Source: Arcanobacterium bovis (GTDB lineage: Bacteria; Actinomycetota; Actinomycetes; Actinomycetales; Actinomycetaceae). Taken from it: DNA of 64,000 bases. The position numbers and the translations under genes are program-made. Of the stretch, positions 39,170 to 48,584 are shown piece after piece (position 1 is the first letter of the stretch; each line of letters opens with the position of its first letter). The notes beneath the pieces are model-generated. The model did not search any database, was not told the DNA's origin, and saw only the letters and a program-made list of their open reading frames with translations. The stretch spans positions 1 through 64,000 of the forward strand of contig NZ_SJDT01000001.1 in NCBI RefSeq assembly GCF_004331995.1. Reading direction: 5' to 3'.

Positions 39170-40334
39170 TATTGAGCAGCACAGGTTCAGGCACGAGCGT
39201 CACACCAAAACGCTCACGCACGCCATCACGAATCGCGCGTGCCAGATCAACGACGTCGGAGTCCCTCGCCCCGCCGCGGTTGGTAAGCGCCAACGAGTGC
39301 TTAGTGCTCACAGCAGCCGGTCCTGGCATGCCAAAGCCTGGCTTGAATCCGACGTGATCAATGAGCCAAGCAGCAGACGTCTTAACCTGACCATCGATTT
39401 GTGGAGCAGCAGCGCCAATCTGATTTGCAGCGCCCGACTTTCCAACCCCGTATTTCGGGGCATCTTCTGGCAAAGCAGCAGCTTGTTCCTCCGAGAGAAT
39501 GGGATTAGTGAAGAACGAACCCAAAGAAAAAGTATCGCGGTCTATTACGTCAAGCACCATGCCCTTGCTGCGACGCAACTCGATAACTGCGCTACGCACA
39601 TCGGAAGCTGGCACTCGCTCACCGGCGTTCACCCCCAATTTCTGCGCTAACTGCGCATAACGAATCGGCTCCGAAAGCGTAGCCCTACGCAGGTGAAACA
39701 CCACGTCGAGGACGATCCAACGCGGCGTCGCACCCCATTCGCCGCTCAGCAACGACTCCTTGAGAGCAGAGTGGCGATAACCGAATTTCAGATCCGCGGC
39801 GAAAAAAGTGCGGATCGTTTGAGTTTTGCGGTCGAAAGCACGCACCGAAGCTATCGTTCCAGCCACTTCCTGCCCATACGCGCCGATGTTTTGCACCGGA
39901 GCAGCACCGACGGTACCTGGGATGCCCGAGAGGCCTTCTAGACCCATCCAGCCGTGTTCAATAGCGAATACGACGACGGCGTCCCACGGCGTTCCCGCTG
40001 CCACACGCATTTGCGCTCCCCCGCACGAATCTTCCGAGAGAATTTCGATTGAAGTGCGTCCGTCGTGGATAACGACGCCTGGAAAATCGGCGTCGGAAGC
40101 TAAAATATTCGAGCCGCCGCCCAATATGAGCAGCTCAGTGCCACTATTGTCGGCATCGGTGACGGCTGCGACAATATCTGTTTCAGAGGTGAGATTTTCA
40201 TACTTTGCAACTGCTCCACCCACTGCGATCGTGGTCATATCAGCCAGCCGACGCGGATTGGCGCCAAGACGCGTGGTAAGTACAGGGGGCTGGGTGTGAG
40301 TTGGCTCAGTGGGCTCGGGAATCGAACAAGTCAT
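39159..40334 (-). CDS. murB: UDP-N-acetylmuramate dehydrogenase
   Basis: FAD enzyme that reduces UDP-GlcNAc-enolpyruvate in peptidoglycan synthesis, 391 aa. FAD-binding features are LILGGGSNILASDADFPGVVI and the GLEGLSGIPGTVGAAPVQNIGAYGQE block; the catalytic Ser lies in DRDTFSLGSFFTNP, and the C terminus has GAANQIG..KTSAAWLIDHVGFK. Length fits the actinobacterial (type I) form. Next to rpmG and tRNA genes, as in related genomes. Confidence 0.96.
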   Translation of the reverse strand: MTCSIPEPTEPTHTQPPVLTTRLGANPRRLADMTTIAVGGAVAKYENLTSETDIVAAVTDADNSGTELLILGGGSNILASDADFPGVVIHDGRTSIEILSEDSCGGAQMRVAAGTPWDAVVVFAIEHGWMGLEGLSGIPGTVGAAPVQNIGAYGQEVAGTIASVRAFDRKTQTIRTFFAADLKFGYRHSALKESLLSGEWGATPRWIVLDVVFHLRRATLSEPIRYAQLAQKLGVNAGERVPASDVRSAVIELRRSKGMVLDVIDRDTFSLGSFFTNPILSEEQAAALPEDAPKYGVGKSGAANQIGAAAPQIDGQVKTSAAWLIDHVGFKPGFGMPGPAAVSTKHSLALTNRGGARDSDVVDLARAIRDGVRERFGVTLVPEPVLLNITI

Positions 40335-40365
40335 GTTTTCACCTTAACGACAGTGAGAGAAAAAG

Positions 40366-40391
40366 AAAACCTCCGACGATGCGGAGGTTTT
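40366..40391 (-). terminator. Intrinsic terminator after rpmG
   Basis: AAAACCTCCG / CGGAGGTTTT perfect stem, with TTTTCTTTTTC following on the minus strand. Confidence 0.88.
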
Positions 40392-40434
40392 GATGCTCAT
40401 GCGAGCGAAGTTCACCATAAGAACTGAGAACCGA

Positions 40435-40605
40435 TCAACGGGTCTCGCGGTGCGCCTGGTTCTTATTGCAACGAGGGCAGAACTTGTTCAGTTCCAGACG
40501 ATCCGGCGTATTACGACGGTTCTTCTTGGTGATGTAGTTTCGCTCCTTGCAAACCTCGCAGGCGAGGGTGATCTTAGGGCGAACGTCTTGAGACTTGCTA
40601 GCCAC
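40435..40605 (-). CDS. rpmG: 50S ribosomal protein L33, zinc type
   Basis: A 56-aa protein I read directly from the sequence: [20 protein letters not shown], then [20 protein letters not shown], then [16 protein letters not shown]. Both CxxC pairs (C16/C19, C43/C46) are intact, so this is the zinc-binding form. It starts at a GTG behind GGAAAC-type sequence. tRNA-Met lies just upstream on the same strand, and a terminator follows. Confidence 0.95.
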   Translation of the reverse strand: MASKSQDVRPKITLACEVCKERNYITKKNRRNTPDRLELNKFCPRCNKNQAHRETR

Positions 40606-40661
40606 GGTTGTTTCCTCACGTTCGGTTTGATTGGAGAAGCGGATGCTTCTTTGGTCGAGAG

Positions 40662-40735
40662 TAGCGGGGGCGGGGTTTGAACCCGCGACCTCACGATTAT
40701 GAGTCGTGCGCTCTGACCAACTGAGCTACCCCGCC
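40662..40735 (-). tRNA. tRNA-Met (CAU anticodon)
   Basis: 74-base cloverleaf on the minus strand; acceptor GGCGGGG with CCCCGCT, anticodon loop CTCATAA with CAT, T arm GCGGGTTCAAACCCCGC. Elongator versus initiator not proved, but G1-U72 pairing and the lack of the initiator C1-A72 mismatch favour an elongator. Confidence 0.93.
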
Positions 40736-40770
40736 TCACTTCATCACTTAATTTCTTAAGAAATGAATCG

Positions 40771-40843
40771 AGCCCCGAAAGGGAATCGAACCCTTGACCT
40801 TCTCCTTACCATGGAGATGCTCTGCCGACTGAGCTATCGGGGC
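40771..40843 (-). tRNA. tRNA-Thr (GGU anticodon)
   Basis: 73-base cloverleaf; acceptor GCCCCGA / TCGGGGC, anticodon stem TCTCC/GGAGA with loop ATGGTAA, T arm AAGGGTTCGATTCCCTT. Confidence 0.95.
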
Positions 40844-40950
40844 AACGCTGGAAAGCTTACCAAAATTCTTCGGTAATTCACCAACTAGAAAACCGAACCT
40901 GGCGGTGAATCAGATCACCACACGGCTAGTTTAGATCGAAAATCGATCCG

Positions 40951-41031
40951 TGGCGGGTGAGGGATTCGAACCCCCGTAGCTTACGCGTCTGATTTACAGT
41001 CAGATACCATTGGCCGCTCGGTCAACCCGCC
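40951..41031 (-). tRNA. tRNA-Tyr (GUA anticodon)
   Basis: 81-base cloverleaf with a long variable arm; acceptor GGCGGGT / ACCCGCC, anticodon loop CTGTAAA with GTA. First of a tRNA-Tyr, tRNA-Thr, tRNA-Met, rpmG series on the minus strand. Confidence 0.95.
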
Positions 41032-41244
41032 GATGTGCTCGAAATATTTCTTCGCACGTCAAAGTAGATTAGCAGTTAAGGTGGGTAGGATGTCAAACCG
41101 ATTTGGCAGATTGCTAATGCCGCGCTGGTCACATTTCTCTTTTCGCTTTCCTTTTGCGTGCTCACAACGTTACGCGGACAAGCTCACACCTTTGCGCTCA
41201 ATACCCGTTAAGCTTAACGCATACCGTTTAGAAGGGAGCCATTG

Positions 41245-41739
41245 ATGGCAGATTCATCGTTCGACATCGTGTCGAAATACGACCGGCAAGAAGTGGACAA
41301 TGCCGTAAACCAAGCCGCTAAGGAGATTAGCCAACGCTACGATTTCAAGAATGTGGGAGCTTCGGTAGAGTTACACGGCGAGGCAATCACAATGATTGCT
41401 AACTCACCTGAACGCGTACTCGCGGTGTGGGACGTGCTTCAGTCGAAGCTTATTCGCCGAGGTTTATCACTGAAACAAGTCGATGTAGGCGACGGCGAAC
41501 CCAAAGCTTCCGGCAAAGAATATCGCCTAGTTGGATCTTTGAAAGAAGGCATCGACCAAGAAAACGCGAAGAAGATCACTAAGCTCATTCGCGACGAAGG
41601 CCCCAAAGGTGTGAAAGCACAGATTCAGGGCGATGAGGTGCGAGTTTCGTCTAAGTCACGCGATGCACTTCAAGATGTAATTGCCATGCTCAAATCGGCA
41701 AAGCTCGATGTAGCCCTACAGTTCGTCAACTATCGCTGA
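41245..41739 (+). CDS. YajQ-family nucleotide-binding protein
   Basis: Cytoplasmic protein of 164 aa with the full YajQ pattern: [28 protein letters not shown] and the C-terminal [29 protein letters not shown]. Family members bind nucleotides; some bind cyclic di-GMP. The ATG at 41245 is preferred over a TTG three bases upstream, with AAGGGAG six bases before. It is a single gene ending at a large hairpin. Confidence 0.94.
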   Translation: MADSSFDIVSKYDRQEVDNAVNQAAKEISQRYDFKNVGASVELHGEAITMIANSPERVLAVWDVLQSKLIRRGLSLKQVDVGDGEPKASGKEYRLVGSLKEGIDQENAKKITKLIRDEGPKGVKAQIQGDEVRVSSKSRDALQDVIAMLKSAKLDVALQFVNYR

Positions 41740-41763
41740 CGCTGTTTCAACACGGTTTTAGCG

Positions 41764-41809
41764 CGAGTGGGTGGTGGTGATTGCCGCGATAAGCAATCAC
41801 CACCACCCA
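41764..41809. terminator. Bidirectional terminator between yajQ-like gene and FNR
   Basis: Perfect 19-bp stem (AGTGGGTGGTGGTGATTGC and complement) with an 8-base loop between convergent genes. Neither side has a strong U-run. Confidence 0.75.
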
Positions 41810-41867
41810 CTGCCAGATCAAGGTATATCTGATGAGATCGGATCAGATTAGACCGACCCAGATCAGA

Positions 41868-43250
41868 TCAGTAGAGCTTCCCATCGTGTGGCTCACCACG
41901 GGAAATAGCTGTCATAGTTTCGCGCTCCACCACTTTGATGCGCTCGCGACCAACCGCCTCGCCGAGTGACTTCTCATAGGCTTCGAGCAACTCCCAGCCT
42001 TGCCAAGTGGTATAACGAACTCCGCGGCTCTCCAGCACCTGTTGAGTTGCCTCCCAACCGAGCTCTTCAGTAGTGGCATGCAAAAGCCCTGCTTTGTAGT
42101 CCTCTACCAGGTTGCCGATGGTTTCCTGCGCGTCGGATTTCGTCGAACCAATGAGTCCCACCGGACCGCGCTTGATCCAACCGGTAGCGTACATGCCATT
42201 GACGACGACGCCGTCGTTCACCACACGTCCGCCCACGTTCGGAACCACTCCACGAACGTCGTCAAACGGCGCACCTGGAATCGGCGAGGAGAAGTATCCA
42301 ACAGCGCGATACACAGCCTGCACAGGATAATCAATGAACTCCCCCGTACGAGCAACCGATCCGTCGCCTTGCAAGGCCGTGCGAGCCATGCGAATTCCTT
42401 CAACATGCTCAGCTCCGAGAATCTCTGCCGGCTCTTGCAACATGTGAATGTGAATACGACGCGAGGCAGTCTTTTCTTCTTCCTGCTCAAAGAGGTAATC
42501 CGTGAGAATATTGACAACTTGGCGAGTCATCTTCGAATCAGCAACTGCAGCTTCTGATGCTTCATCGTAATCGTAGTCATCCTCGTAAACGATGATATCG
42601 ACGTCTGGAACTTCTCCAAGTTCGCGCAGCTCCATCGGCGTAAACTTCACCTGAGCAGGCCCGCGACGTCCGAACACATGCACGTCCGTAACAGGCGACT
42701 TGCGCAGGCCCTCTTCCACATTCTGGGGAATCTCGGTACTCATGAGGTCTTGCGGGTGCTTGGCCAAGATTCGAGCCACGTCGAGAGCCACATTTCCCAC
42801 GCCAATAACAGCAATTTCTTTGGCTTCGAGCGGCCATGTGCGTGGATAATCAGGGTGACCGTCGTACCACGACACAAAATCGGCTGCGCCGTAAACTTCC
42901 GGAAGATCAGCACCAGGAACATCAAAGGGACGGTCACGATCCGCACCTGTGGCAATGATAATCGCATCGTAGTGCTCGTGGAGCTCGTCAAAAGTTACGT
43001 CCTTGCCGATCTCAACATTTCCCACTAAACGAATATCGCCACGCTGCAACACATTGTAGAGCGCCTTAATAATCTGCTTAATACGTGGGTGATCAGGAGC
43101 GACGCCGTAGCGCACAAGCCCATAAGGTGCCGGAAGGCGCTCATATAGATCAATCTGAACATCAACATCGGATTTCGACAAGATATCGGAAGCGTAAATT
43201 CCAGCAGGACCAGCTCCGATAACTGCTACTTGTAGCGGACGATTACTCAC
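41868..43250 (-). CDS. Ferredoxin-NADP reductase, FprA/adrenodoxin-reductase type
   Basis: FAD and NADP(H) oxidoreductase, 460 aa, moving electrons between NADPH and ferredoxin. FAD site AVIGAGPAGIYASDIL at the N terminus; RYGVAPDHPRIKQI is the adrenodoxin-reductase-like block; NADP site AVIGVGNVALDVARIL at about 150; C-terminal ATGWIKRGPVGLIGSTKSDA. Starts at GTG. In mycobacteria secA1 follows hpf; here this gene does. Confidence 0.92.
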   Translation of the reverse strand: MSNRPLQVAVIGAGPAGIYASDILSKSDVDVQIDLYERLPAPYGLVRYGVAPDHPRIKQIIKALYNVLQRGDIRLVGNVEIGKDVTFDELHEHYDAIIIATGADRDRPFDVPGADLPEVYGAADFVSWYDGHPDYPRTWPLEAKEIAVIGVGNVALDVARILAKHPQDLMSTEIPQNVEEGLRKSPVTDVHVFGRRGPAQVKFTPMELRELGEVPDVDIIVYEDDYDYDEASEAAVADSKMTRQVVNILTDYLFEQEEEKTASRRIHIHMLQEPAEILGAEHVEGIRMARTALQGDGSVARTGEFIDYPVQAVYRAVGYFSSPIPGAPFDDVRGVVPNVGGRVVNDGVVVNGMYATGWIKRGPVGLIGSTKSDAQETIGNLVEDYKAGLLHATTEELGWEATQQVLESRGVRYTTWQGWELLEAYEKSLGEAVGRERIKVVERETMTAISRGEPHDGKLY

Positions 43251-43322
43251 AAAAACCTCTTCCTAGAATTACGGTCTGAGTAAATCGTACTAGTTCACTG
43301 CTTTTCACCATAGATAAGCCAA

Positions 43323-43360
43323 GTGTGGGTGACCAATTCGTCAAAATTGGTCACCCACAC
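43323..43360 (-). terminator. Hairpin terminator after hpf
   Basis: GTGTGGGTGACCAATT and its complement form a perfect 16-bp stem with a 6-base loop, 75 bases after the hpf stop. Confidence 0.8.
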
Positions 43361-43434
43361 CGGAGTTTTCAGTAACGACTCAAAGCCTTAATTACACTTT
43401 GATCCGCAAGCCTTCCAGCAATTTCATTCCTCAA

Positions 43435-44088
43435 TCAGTTGGCAGAAATTGTTGCATCAAGGCGAATGATTCCGTACGTCCAGCCGTGACGCCGGTATGC
43501 TGCGCACGGTTGCGAAGTTTCAGAATCGATGAACAGGTAGAACGGATGCCCCACCAGCTCCATCTCGTAAAGCGCTTGATCAACACTCATGGGCTGAGCC
43601 TCATAGAGTTTCTGCCGAAGCACCACAGGCGAATCGCCAAGCTGGGTTTCTACCGCAACACCAGGCTCTTTTGGTACGGTGTCCGTTTCGACTTCGTCGT
43701 GCTGCTCCTCTGCCTTCAAGCTCGTAAGCAAGGCCTCGATATCGAGAGTATGGTTCTCGTGCTCAGCCTTGTGTCCACCCTTATGATGATTCTTGTGCCG
43801 CTCATGAGCGCGTCGCAGTTGCTCAACCAGCTTCTGAGCTGCAAGATCTAGTGCACCATATCGATCAGAAGCCGCTGCCTCTGCCCGAACAACCGGTCCC
43901 TTGTCTCGCACCGTAATTTCGATTTTTTCGGAAATCTCTGCTTGAGCTGGGTTTGGTTCATGGGTAACTTCAACATCGACTCGTTGCGCTTTTGGTGCAA
44001 ACAATTCGATCTTTGCCAGTTTTTCTTCCACATGAGCACGGAACTTGTCAGAAACCTCAGCGTTTCGACCTTTTACTACAAATTCCAC
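43435..44088 (-). CDS. hpf: Ribosome hibernation-promoting factor, long form
   Basis: Protein of 217 aa that makes inactive 100S ribosome dimers. The N-terminal S30AE domain spans about residues 1-100 (MEFVVKGRNAEVSDKFRAHV, DLAAQKLVEQLRR). After a His-rich linker, the C-terminal dimerisation domain has SVDQALYEMELVGHPFYLFI and YRRHGWTYGIIRL. Start is a GTG after AGGAGG. Follows comF in the mtrA-mtrB-lpqB-comF-hpf run. Confidence 0.95.
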   Translation of the reverse strand: MEFVVKGRNAEVSDKFRAHVEEKLAKIELFAPKAQRVDVEVTHEPNPAQAEISEKIEITVRDKGPVVRAEAAASDRYGALDLAAQKLVEQLRRAHERHKNHHKGGHKAEHENHTLDIEALLTSLKAEEQHDEVETDTVPKEPGVAVETQLGDSPVVLRQKLYEAQPMSVDQALYEMELVGHPFYLFIDSETSQPCAAYRRHGWTYGIIRLDATISAN

Positions 44089-44163
44089 GGCGACCTCCTG
44101 AAAAACATCACGTCATGGTTGTTTAGGTAACTTAACTATACCCGATTTCTGAGCCAATGTGAC

Positions 44164-45006
44164 TTATGCCACCGGCGAAATTCGAGGATCTGGAGCCATG
44201 GCAAACGAAAATCCGCCGATAACGCGGCCGCCAGCATTCCGCACTGCGCGAAAAGCGGCATCGAAAGTCGCACCTGTGGTTACGACGTCATCCACCAAAA
44301 TTACGTCCCAACCTCGAAGATCGCGTGTGGCGCAGATCGAATTTCGTTTCTTAGCCCGTCCCGTGAACGTCTCCACAGCATACCCGCCTCCTAACTGACC
44401 TATCTTCGCGAGCGCCGTTCCAAGCCTCATCTTTAGCTCTGCACCTAATGCAGGCTTCCACCCTGCTTCTGCAAGCGTGAACACCCCACGTGACCTTCGT
44501 TTTTTCAACACCTCAATGCAAGGAACAGCGAAAACTTCACCGACTATTTGTGCCAAATCAAGCACGATCATTCGCCCGTCGTGCTTGCGCCGCCAGCGAG
44601 AGGGCAGTGGAACCACTGCCACTGCCCTACCCGATTTATGACCGGGAAATAAGCTTTCCATTGTTTTGCCGCAACAGATCGTCGCTAGGTTCGCTTGCCA
44701 TACTGCACGCATTGCACGAGTTAGACCAGCAGATTGAGTATTCTTCCACGCCACAACTGCTTGCGCCACCACTCCTTGATAGGTGAGCGACGAATATATC
44801 GGAAATGCGCTTATATCCGGCCCGCCAGCAGGATCAACATACTGCAAAAATGGCGTACTGGCATCAGCCCTTTTCCATTGCGCTGTCATGTCAGATACAC
44901 AGCACGCACACAATGGCGTATCCCACCGGCCACATCCCGCACAGAATTGCGGATAGACCATATTGAGCAGAGCATCCACAAAATCATCGAATATTTTGGT
45001 ACCCAT
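44164..45006 (-). CDS. ComF-family phosphoribosyltransferase-like protein
   Basis: 280 aa. N-terminal zinc-ribbon-like cysteines (FCAGCGRWDTPLCACC), then the PRTase fold with the PRPP-loop motif DVILVDDVVTTGATFDA at about residue 220-236. ComFC is needed for natural transformation in several bacteria; in actinobacteria the role is untested. Placed between lpqB and hpf, as in mycobacteria. Confidence 0.9.
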   Translation of the reverse strand: MGTKIFDDFVDALLNMVYPQFCAGCGRWDTPLCACCVSDMTAQWKRADASTPFLQYVDPAGGPDISAFPIYSSLTYQGVVAQAVVAWKNTQSAGLTRAMRAVWQANLATICCGKTMESLFPGHKSGRAVAVVPLPSRWRRKHDGRMIVLDLAQIVGEVFAVPCIEVLKKRRSRGVFTLAEAGWKPALGAELKMRLGTALAKIGQLGGGYAVETFTGRAKKRNSICATRDLRGWDVILVDDVVTTGATFDAAFRAVRNAGGRVIGGFSFAMAPDPRISPVA

Positions 45007-45148
45007 AGCTCAAGCATGCACCCATCATCTGTCGGCAAGATAGATTGCGGCAATTCTTGTGGAAAGAGTTAGCATTTCGACTTGCTGTGGAGACATACAT
45101 TCTCTGTATACGGTCACACGAACCAAACGCGATATTACCCGTCAAAGG

Positions 45149-45180
45149 CAATACCCTTAGCCCCACAATACCCTCAGCCC
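45149..45180. repeat. Tandem 15-bp direct repeat in the lpqB-comF gap
   Basis: CAATACCCTTAGCCC and CAATACCCTCAGCCC, two bases apart, with a degenerate third copy after. The 45007-45220 gap has no supportable gene; plus-strand frames there overlap lpqB and lack signals. Confidence 0.65.
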
Positions 45181-45220
45181 GGCGATACCTATGGCATCGC
45201 AGTACCGTCACGCCGCCATA

Positions 45221-46909
45221 TCACCCAGGAAGAGCTGGGGATTTATATCCCTGAGCGAAAAGTCGCCACACCCCAGATAAGTATTCGTAGAGCGTGCCTG
45301 AGCTATCGAGCAGAATAATCGAATCTCGCCCACGACCTGCGGTAAGTTCAACGGCACCATCGATGGCGGTGACGTGTGAAGACGGACCACCCAGTTCTCC
45401 GATATAGAGCCCGTGTGCCGCCTGATCAGGGCCTTGAGCAAGTAGCGCAAACTTCAATTCGCTAATCCACGCAACGTCAACAATATCTTTCAAGCGCTGC
45501 ACAATATGGAGCGGATCGCCAAAAGCTGTGGGCACACCAGCTGAATCACGCACAATAGCGACAACGGAGGCGAGGTTGGCGCCGTCGCGATCATAAACAA
45601 TGATCATACGGGTGCCCTCCCGCGATACCGATATCAAGCGGATTCGGGAATTTGCTACCTCGTCGAGATGTAGTTTGACCGCGGCGCCGGTGTTCGTATT
45701 ATAAGCAACCAGCTCGCCACGAGATTGTGCTTCACCCGACCATACCCACGAATACGAATCAAAACTCGGCGGAATCAATTGTTGACCAGCCGTAATCATC
45801 GTTACTCGATCTCGAGCGAAATCGAGACTCTGTAATTGCGTTTTGTTGTGCGATAGCGCCGCCGCAGTTTGCACTTGATCCGAGTACGCAACGGCGAGAT
45901 TACTCAATCCCATCGCGCGCAATGATTCGGACTGACTGAGCAAACGCGGCTTGCCATCCACAATCTGTGCTGGAAGTCCATCCGCTAAGGCAACAATCGG
46001 TGCAGCTGCAAAAGGATACGCCGGCAAATCGAGACGCGTTCCCACTGCCAAACTAGAACCACCCGAGGTGAGTTCAACCTGTTGCACCAGGCCCGTAGCA
46101 GTCAATGTACGGAAGAACTGCGTTTCGATCAATGCGCGCTGCGCCTCAGTAAGTGAAGCAACCGAGGCAGAAAGCTCGATGCGCGCCGTAGAATCTTCCG
46201 TCGACACGACGACGTTATCCGCATTCACGTCCACCGGAATTGCACTATGAACTGCTGGGCTCAGCCACGGCGATGGCCCCTTAACCAGACCTTTTACAAG
46301 AGCAGATACGACTTGCTGACGCGGATACCAGCGCAGATCAGGCACCAAAGCGATGTTGTTTGGCGTCAAGAAATACAAGGGAGCTTTTACATACAGCGAA
46401 GTAAATAAGGATTGCGGCATCGAAATACCGTCGTCGAGCACAGCAATCCGCCACTCTCCATCACGGTTGCGCATCAAAGTAAATTCGTTCGAAATAATCG
46501 AATCTACCGGCGACGACGTGTAACGCCCTTCGGCGTCAACTGCGCCAAGCGCACCGACTGAAACGCGAATAGCTCCCGTGCCAGTGCTGGTGTATTCCCT
46601 GCTCTGACTATCTGGATAGACTCGAACTATGCTCATTGGATTCCAACGAGCAGCAGCTTCGGGCGTCAAAAATTGACGCGCAACAACGAAATCGTCTGAG
46701 TTTCCCACCGAAGAAGCACGCAAAAACCCATCCACAAGTTCTTCTGGGGATGCACCCGGCGTCGGCCCTTTCGGGTCAAGCACAATTCCACCGTTCGGCC
46801 GAACAGCATCTTCAACAACATTGACATTGCCACTACGCGGCAAACCAGCACTACACGCACTTAGTACCACAGCGAGTAACGCGATCATCGACATTAGCTT
46901 ACGATTCAC
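45221..46909 (-). CDS. lpqB: Lipoprotein LpqB
   Basis: Secreted lipoprotein partner of the MtrAB system, 562 aa. I use the GTG at 46909 (VNRKLMSMIALLAVV), behind GAGGAAAG and overlapping the mtrB end; longer frames upstream run inside mtrB. Lipobox LSAC gives Cys about residue 18. A GerMN-type region at about 190-330 and a beta-propeller-like C-terminal half follow, as in mycobacterial LpqB. It modulates MtrB activity in mycobacteria. Confidence 0.92.
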   Translation of the reverse strand: MNRKLMSMIALLAVVLSACSAGLPRSGNVNVVEDAVRPNGGIVLDPKGPTPGASPEELVDGFLRASSVGNSDDFVVARQFLTPEAAARWNPMSIVRVYPDSQSREYTSTGTGAIRVSVGALGAVDAEGRYTSSPVDSIISNEFTLMRNRDGEWRIAVLDDGISMPQSLFTSLYVKAPLYFLTPNNIALVPDLRWYPRQQVVSALVKGLVKGPSPWLSPAVHSAIPVDVNADNVVVSTEDSTARIELSASVASLTEAQRALIETQFFRTLTATGLVQQVELTSGGSSLAVGTRLDLPAYPFAAAPIVALADGLPAQIVDGKPRLLSQSESLRAMGLSNLAVAYSDQVQTAAALSHNKTQLQSLDFARDRVTMITAGQQLIPPSFDSYSWVWSGEAQSRGELVAYNTNTGAAVKLHLDEVANSRIRLISVSREGTRMIIVYDRDGANLASVVAIVRDSAGVPTAFGDPLHIVQRLKDIVDVAWISELKFALLAQGPDQAAHGLYIGELGGPSSHVTAIDGAVELTAGRGRDSIILLDSSGTLYEYLSGVWRLFAQGYKSPALPG

Positions 46910-48584
46910 GGCTTTCCTCGCTCTCTGCCGACGTTTCCTCTGGTAATAGCGCCACAGCAGGCTCAGGAGCAAGCAATTCAATCGGCTTGACGAAAGTTTG
47001 CCCCGGCGTCTTAGGAAGGGTAAGCAAAAACATCGATCCGACACCCAGCTCGCCCGCAGCCTCAAGTAAGCCACCATGTAGCAGCGCATCTTCCCGAGCA
47101 ATCGTCAATCCAAGGCCAGTGCCACCCGTTTTGCGCACGCGTGAGCTATCGGCACGCCAGAAACGGTCAAAAACGTGTTCTGCCTGCTCTGGGGTAAGAC
47201 CCACACCATAATCGACGACGGAGACTGCGACCGCACTCTCAGTGCCCCGCACGTGAACAAATACTGGCGCTCCATCAGCGTGTTCAAGAGCATTAACCAC
47301 TAGGTTACGTACGATACGTTCAACGCGACGCGCCTCTACTTCCGCAACAGTATCGCCGTCGGCAGTAAAAATAACGTCGATGCCGTTGTCGTGCGCAAGC
47401 GGCTGGGCAATGTCAATAACGTGATTGACGATGTCGCGCAGATCCGTTGGTTCCGTCGCGAGAGTCATGGCACCGGCGTCGTAACGCGAAATCTCAAGCA
47501 GATCGGTGAGCATGGTATCGAGATTGATAAGCTGGGCATGCTGCAGTTCCGCGCTTCGCTTGAGCGAGCTCGACAGTTCCTCACGCTTGTCGTAAATTAG
47601 CTGGCCAGCCATACGAATCGTGGTAACAGGTGAGCGCAATTCGTGGGAGACGGCGGAAACAAAGTTAGTTTGCAGCTCCGACATGCGTTCGAGCCTATTA
47701 AACTGATGTTCAAGCGAAGAAGCCATCTGATTGAACGACAGAGCAAGATCGGCGAATTCGTCCGTGCCCTTGACCTTCATACGCGTATCAAATTCGCCTT
47801 CAGAGAGCTGACGCGCGTTTTTCGACACTTCCTGAATTGGCCGCAAGAGCATTCGCAACACCAAAACGGTAAAGAAAAGAACCATGGTGAGCATCGCAAT
47901 TGCCGCGATAGAGAGTACTTTATTCGTGGTTGTGAGCAGCTCTTGCTGACTTTCTAAGGAATAAACCGCGTACAGCTCATAGCTTCCTGAATTGGGAATC
48001 TGAATCGAGGTTCCCACCACAATTGCCGGAATATCGCCGCCATTCTCCTTTGGCACAGCCACCGACTGCCAGGCGATCTTCCCTGACGTGCTCACCTCAT
48101 TGCGCAGGTCACGCGAGACTAACAAGCGCACCTTGGTGGCCGAAGCCGTTGCAGGCTCAATGATTTGAGCAGGCGTAGCGGCTTGATCGACGGTTCGAAG
48201 CAACACCGCTCCAACCAGACCACGCGAAGGATCGTACATCGAAGACACTAGCTGGTTAGCAACTTGCTGTGCTTGCCCCGTCGTCGGCGATGCCGAGGCA
48301 GAAAAACGCTCCTGTGCGATTCCTGCCTCGCTCGTGAACTGCTTAATACTTGACTGAGCAGCTTGATTAAATACCGCTGAACGAATTTGAGTAGTGATGA
48401 TGATCGAGGTCAGACCAACGCCAACGATTCCGCCCACCAAAATGAATGCAATGAGCCGCGCACGCAGTGACGACGCCCAGACTACTTGTATCTGATCAAT
48501 CGCATGGGAAAGCCGCTCAAAAATACGGTGCCCAGCACTCGTCCCTTGAGCAGATTCGGTTTCCTCGTCAAGCGGAGCTGTCAC
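46899..48584 (-). CDS. mtrB: Sensor histidine kinase MtrB
   Basis: Membrane sensor kinase, 561 aa. Two TM helices (about 40-65 and 225-250) flank an extracellular domain. Then HAMP (LRPIQEVSKNARQLSEGEFD), the H box VSAVSHELRSPVTTIR and HATPase motifs (NLVVNALEHADG, GVGLTPEQAEHVFDRF, GGTGLGLTI). With MtrA it controls cell wall and division genes in actinobacteria. Overlaps mtrA by four bases and lpqB by eleven. Confidence 0.95.
   Translation of the reverse strand: MTAPLDEETESAQGTSAGHRIFERLSHAIDQIQVVWASSLRARLIAFILVGGIVGVGLTSIIITTQIRSAVFNQAAQSSIKQFTSEAGIAQERFSASASPTTGQAQQVANQLVSSMYDPSRGLVGAVLLRTVDQAATPAQIIEPATASATKVRLLVSRDLRNEVSTSGKIAWQSVAVPKENGGDIPAIVVGTSIQIPNSGSYELYAVYSLESQQELLTTTNKVLSIAAIAMLTMVLFFTVLVLRMLLRPIQEVSKNARQLSEGEFDTRMKVKGTDEFADLALSFNQMASSLEHQFNRLERMSELQTNFVSAVSHELRSPVTTIRMAGQLIYDKREELSSSLKRSAELQHAQLINLDTMLTDLLEISRYDAGAMTLATEPTDLRDIVNHVIDIAQPLAHDNGIDVIFTADGDTVAEVEARRVERIVRNLVVNALEHADGAPVFVHVRGTESAVAVSVVDYGVGLTPEQAEHVFDRFWRADSSRVRKTGGTGLGLTIAREDALLHGGLLEAAGELGVGSMFLLTLPKTPGQTFVKPIELLAPEPAVALLPEETSAESEESRES

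Noticed and set aside
41820-41880. GATCAGAT-type short repeats before the ferredoxin reductase stop
   Set aside because: Short, imperfect and next to a terminator; no clear array or function.
45082-45318. Plus-strand 78-codon frame downstream of comF
   Set aside because: It overlaps the end of lpqB and the repeat region and lacks start signals.
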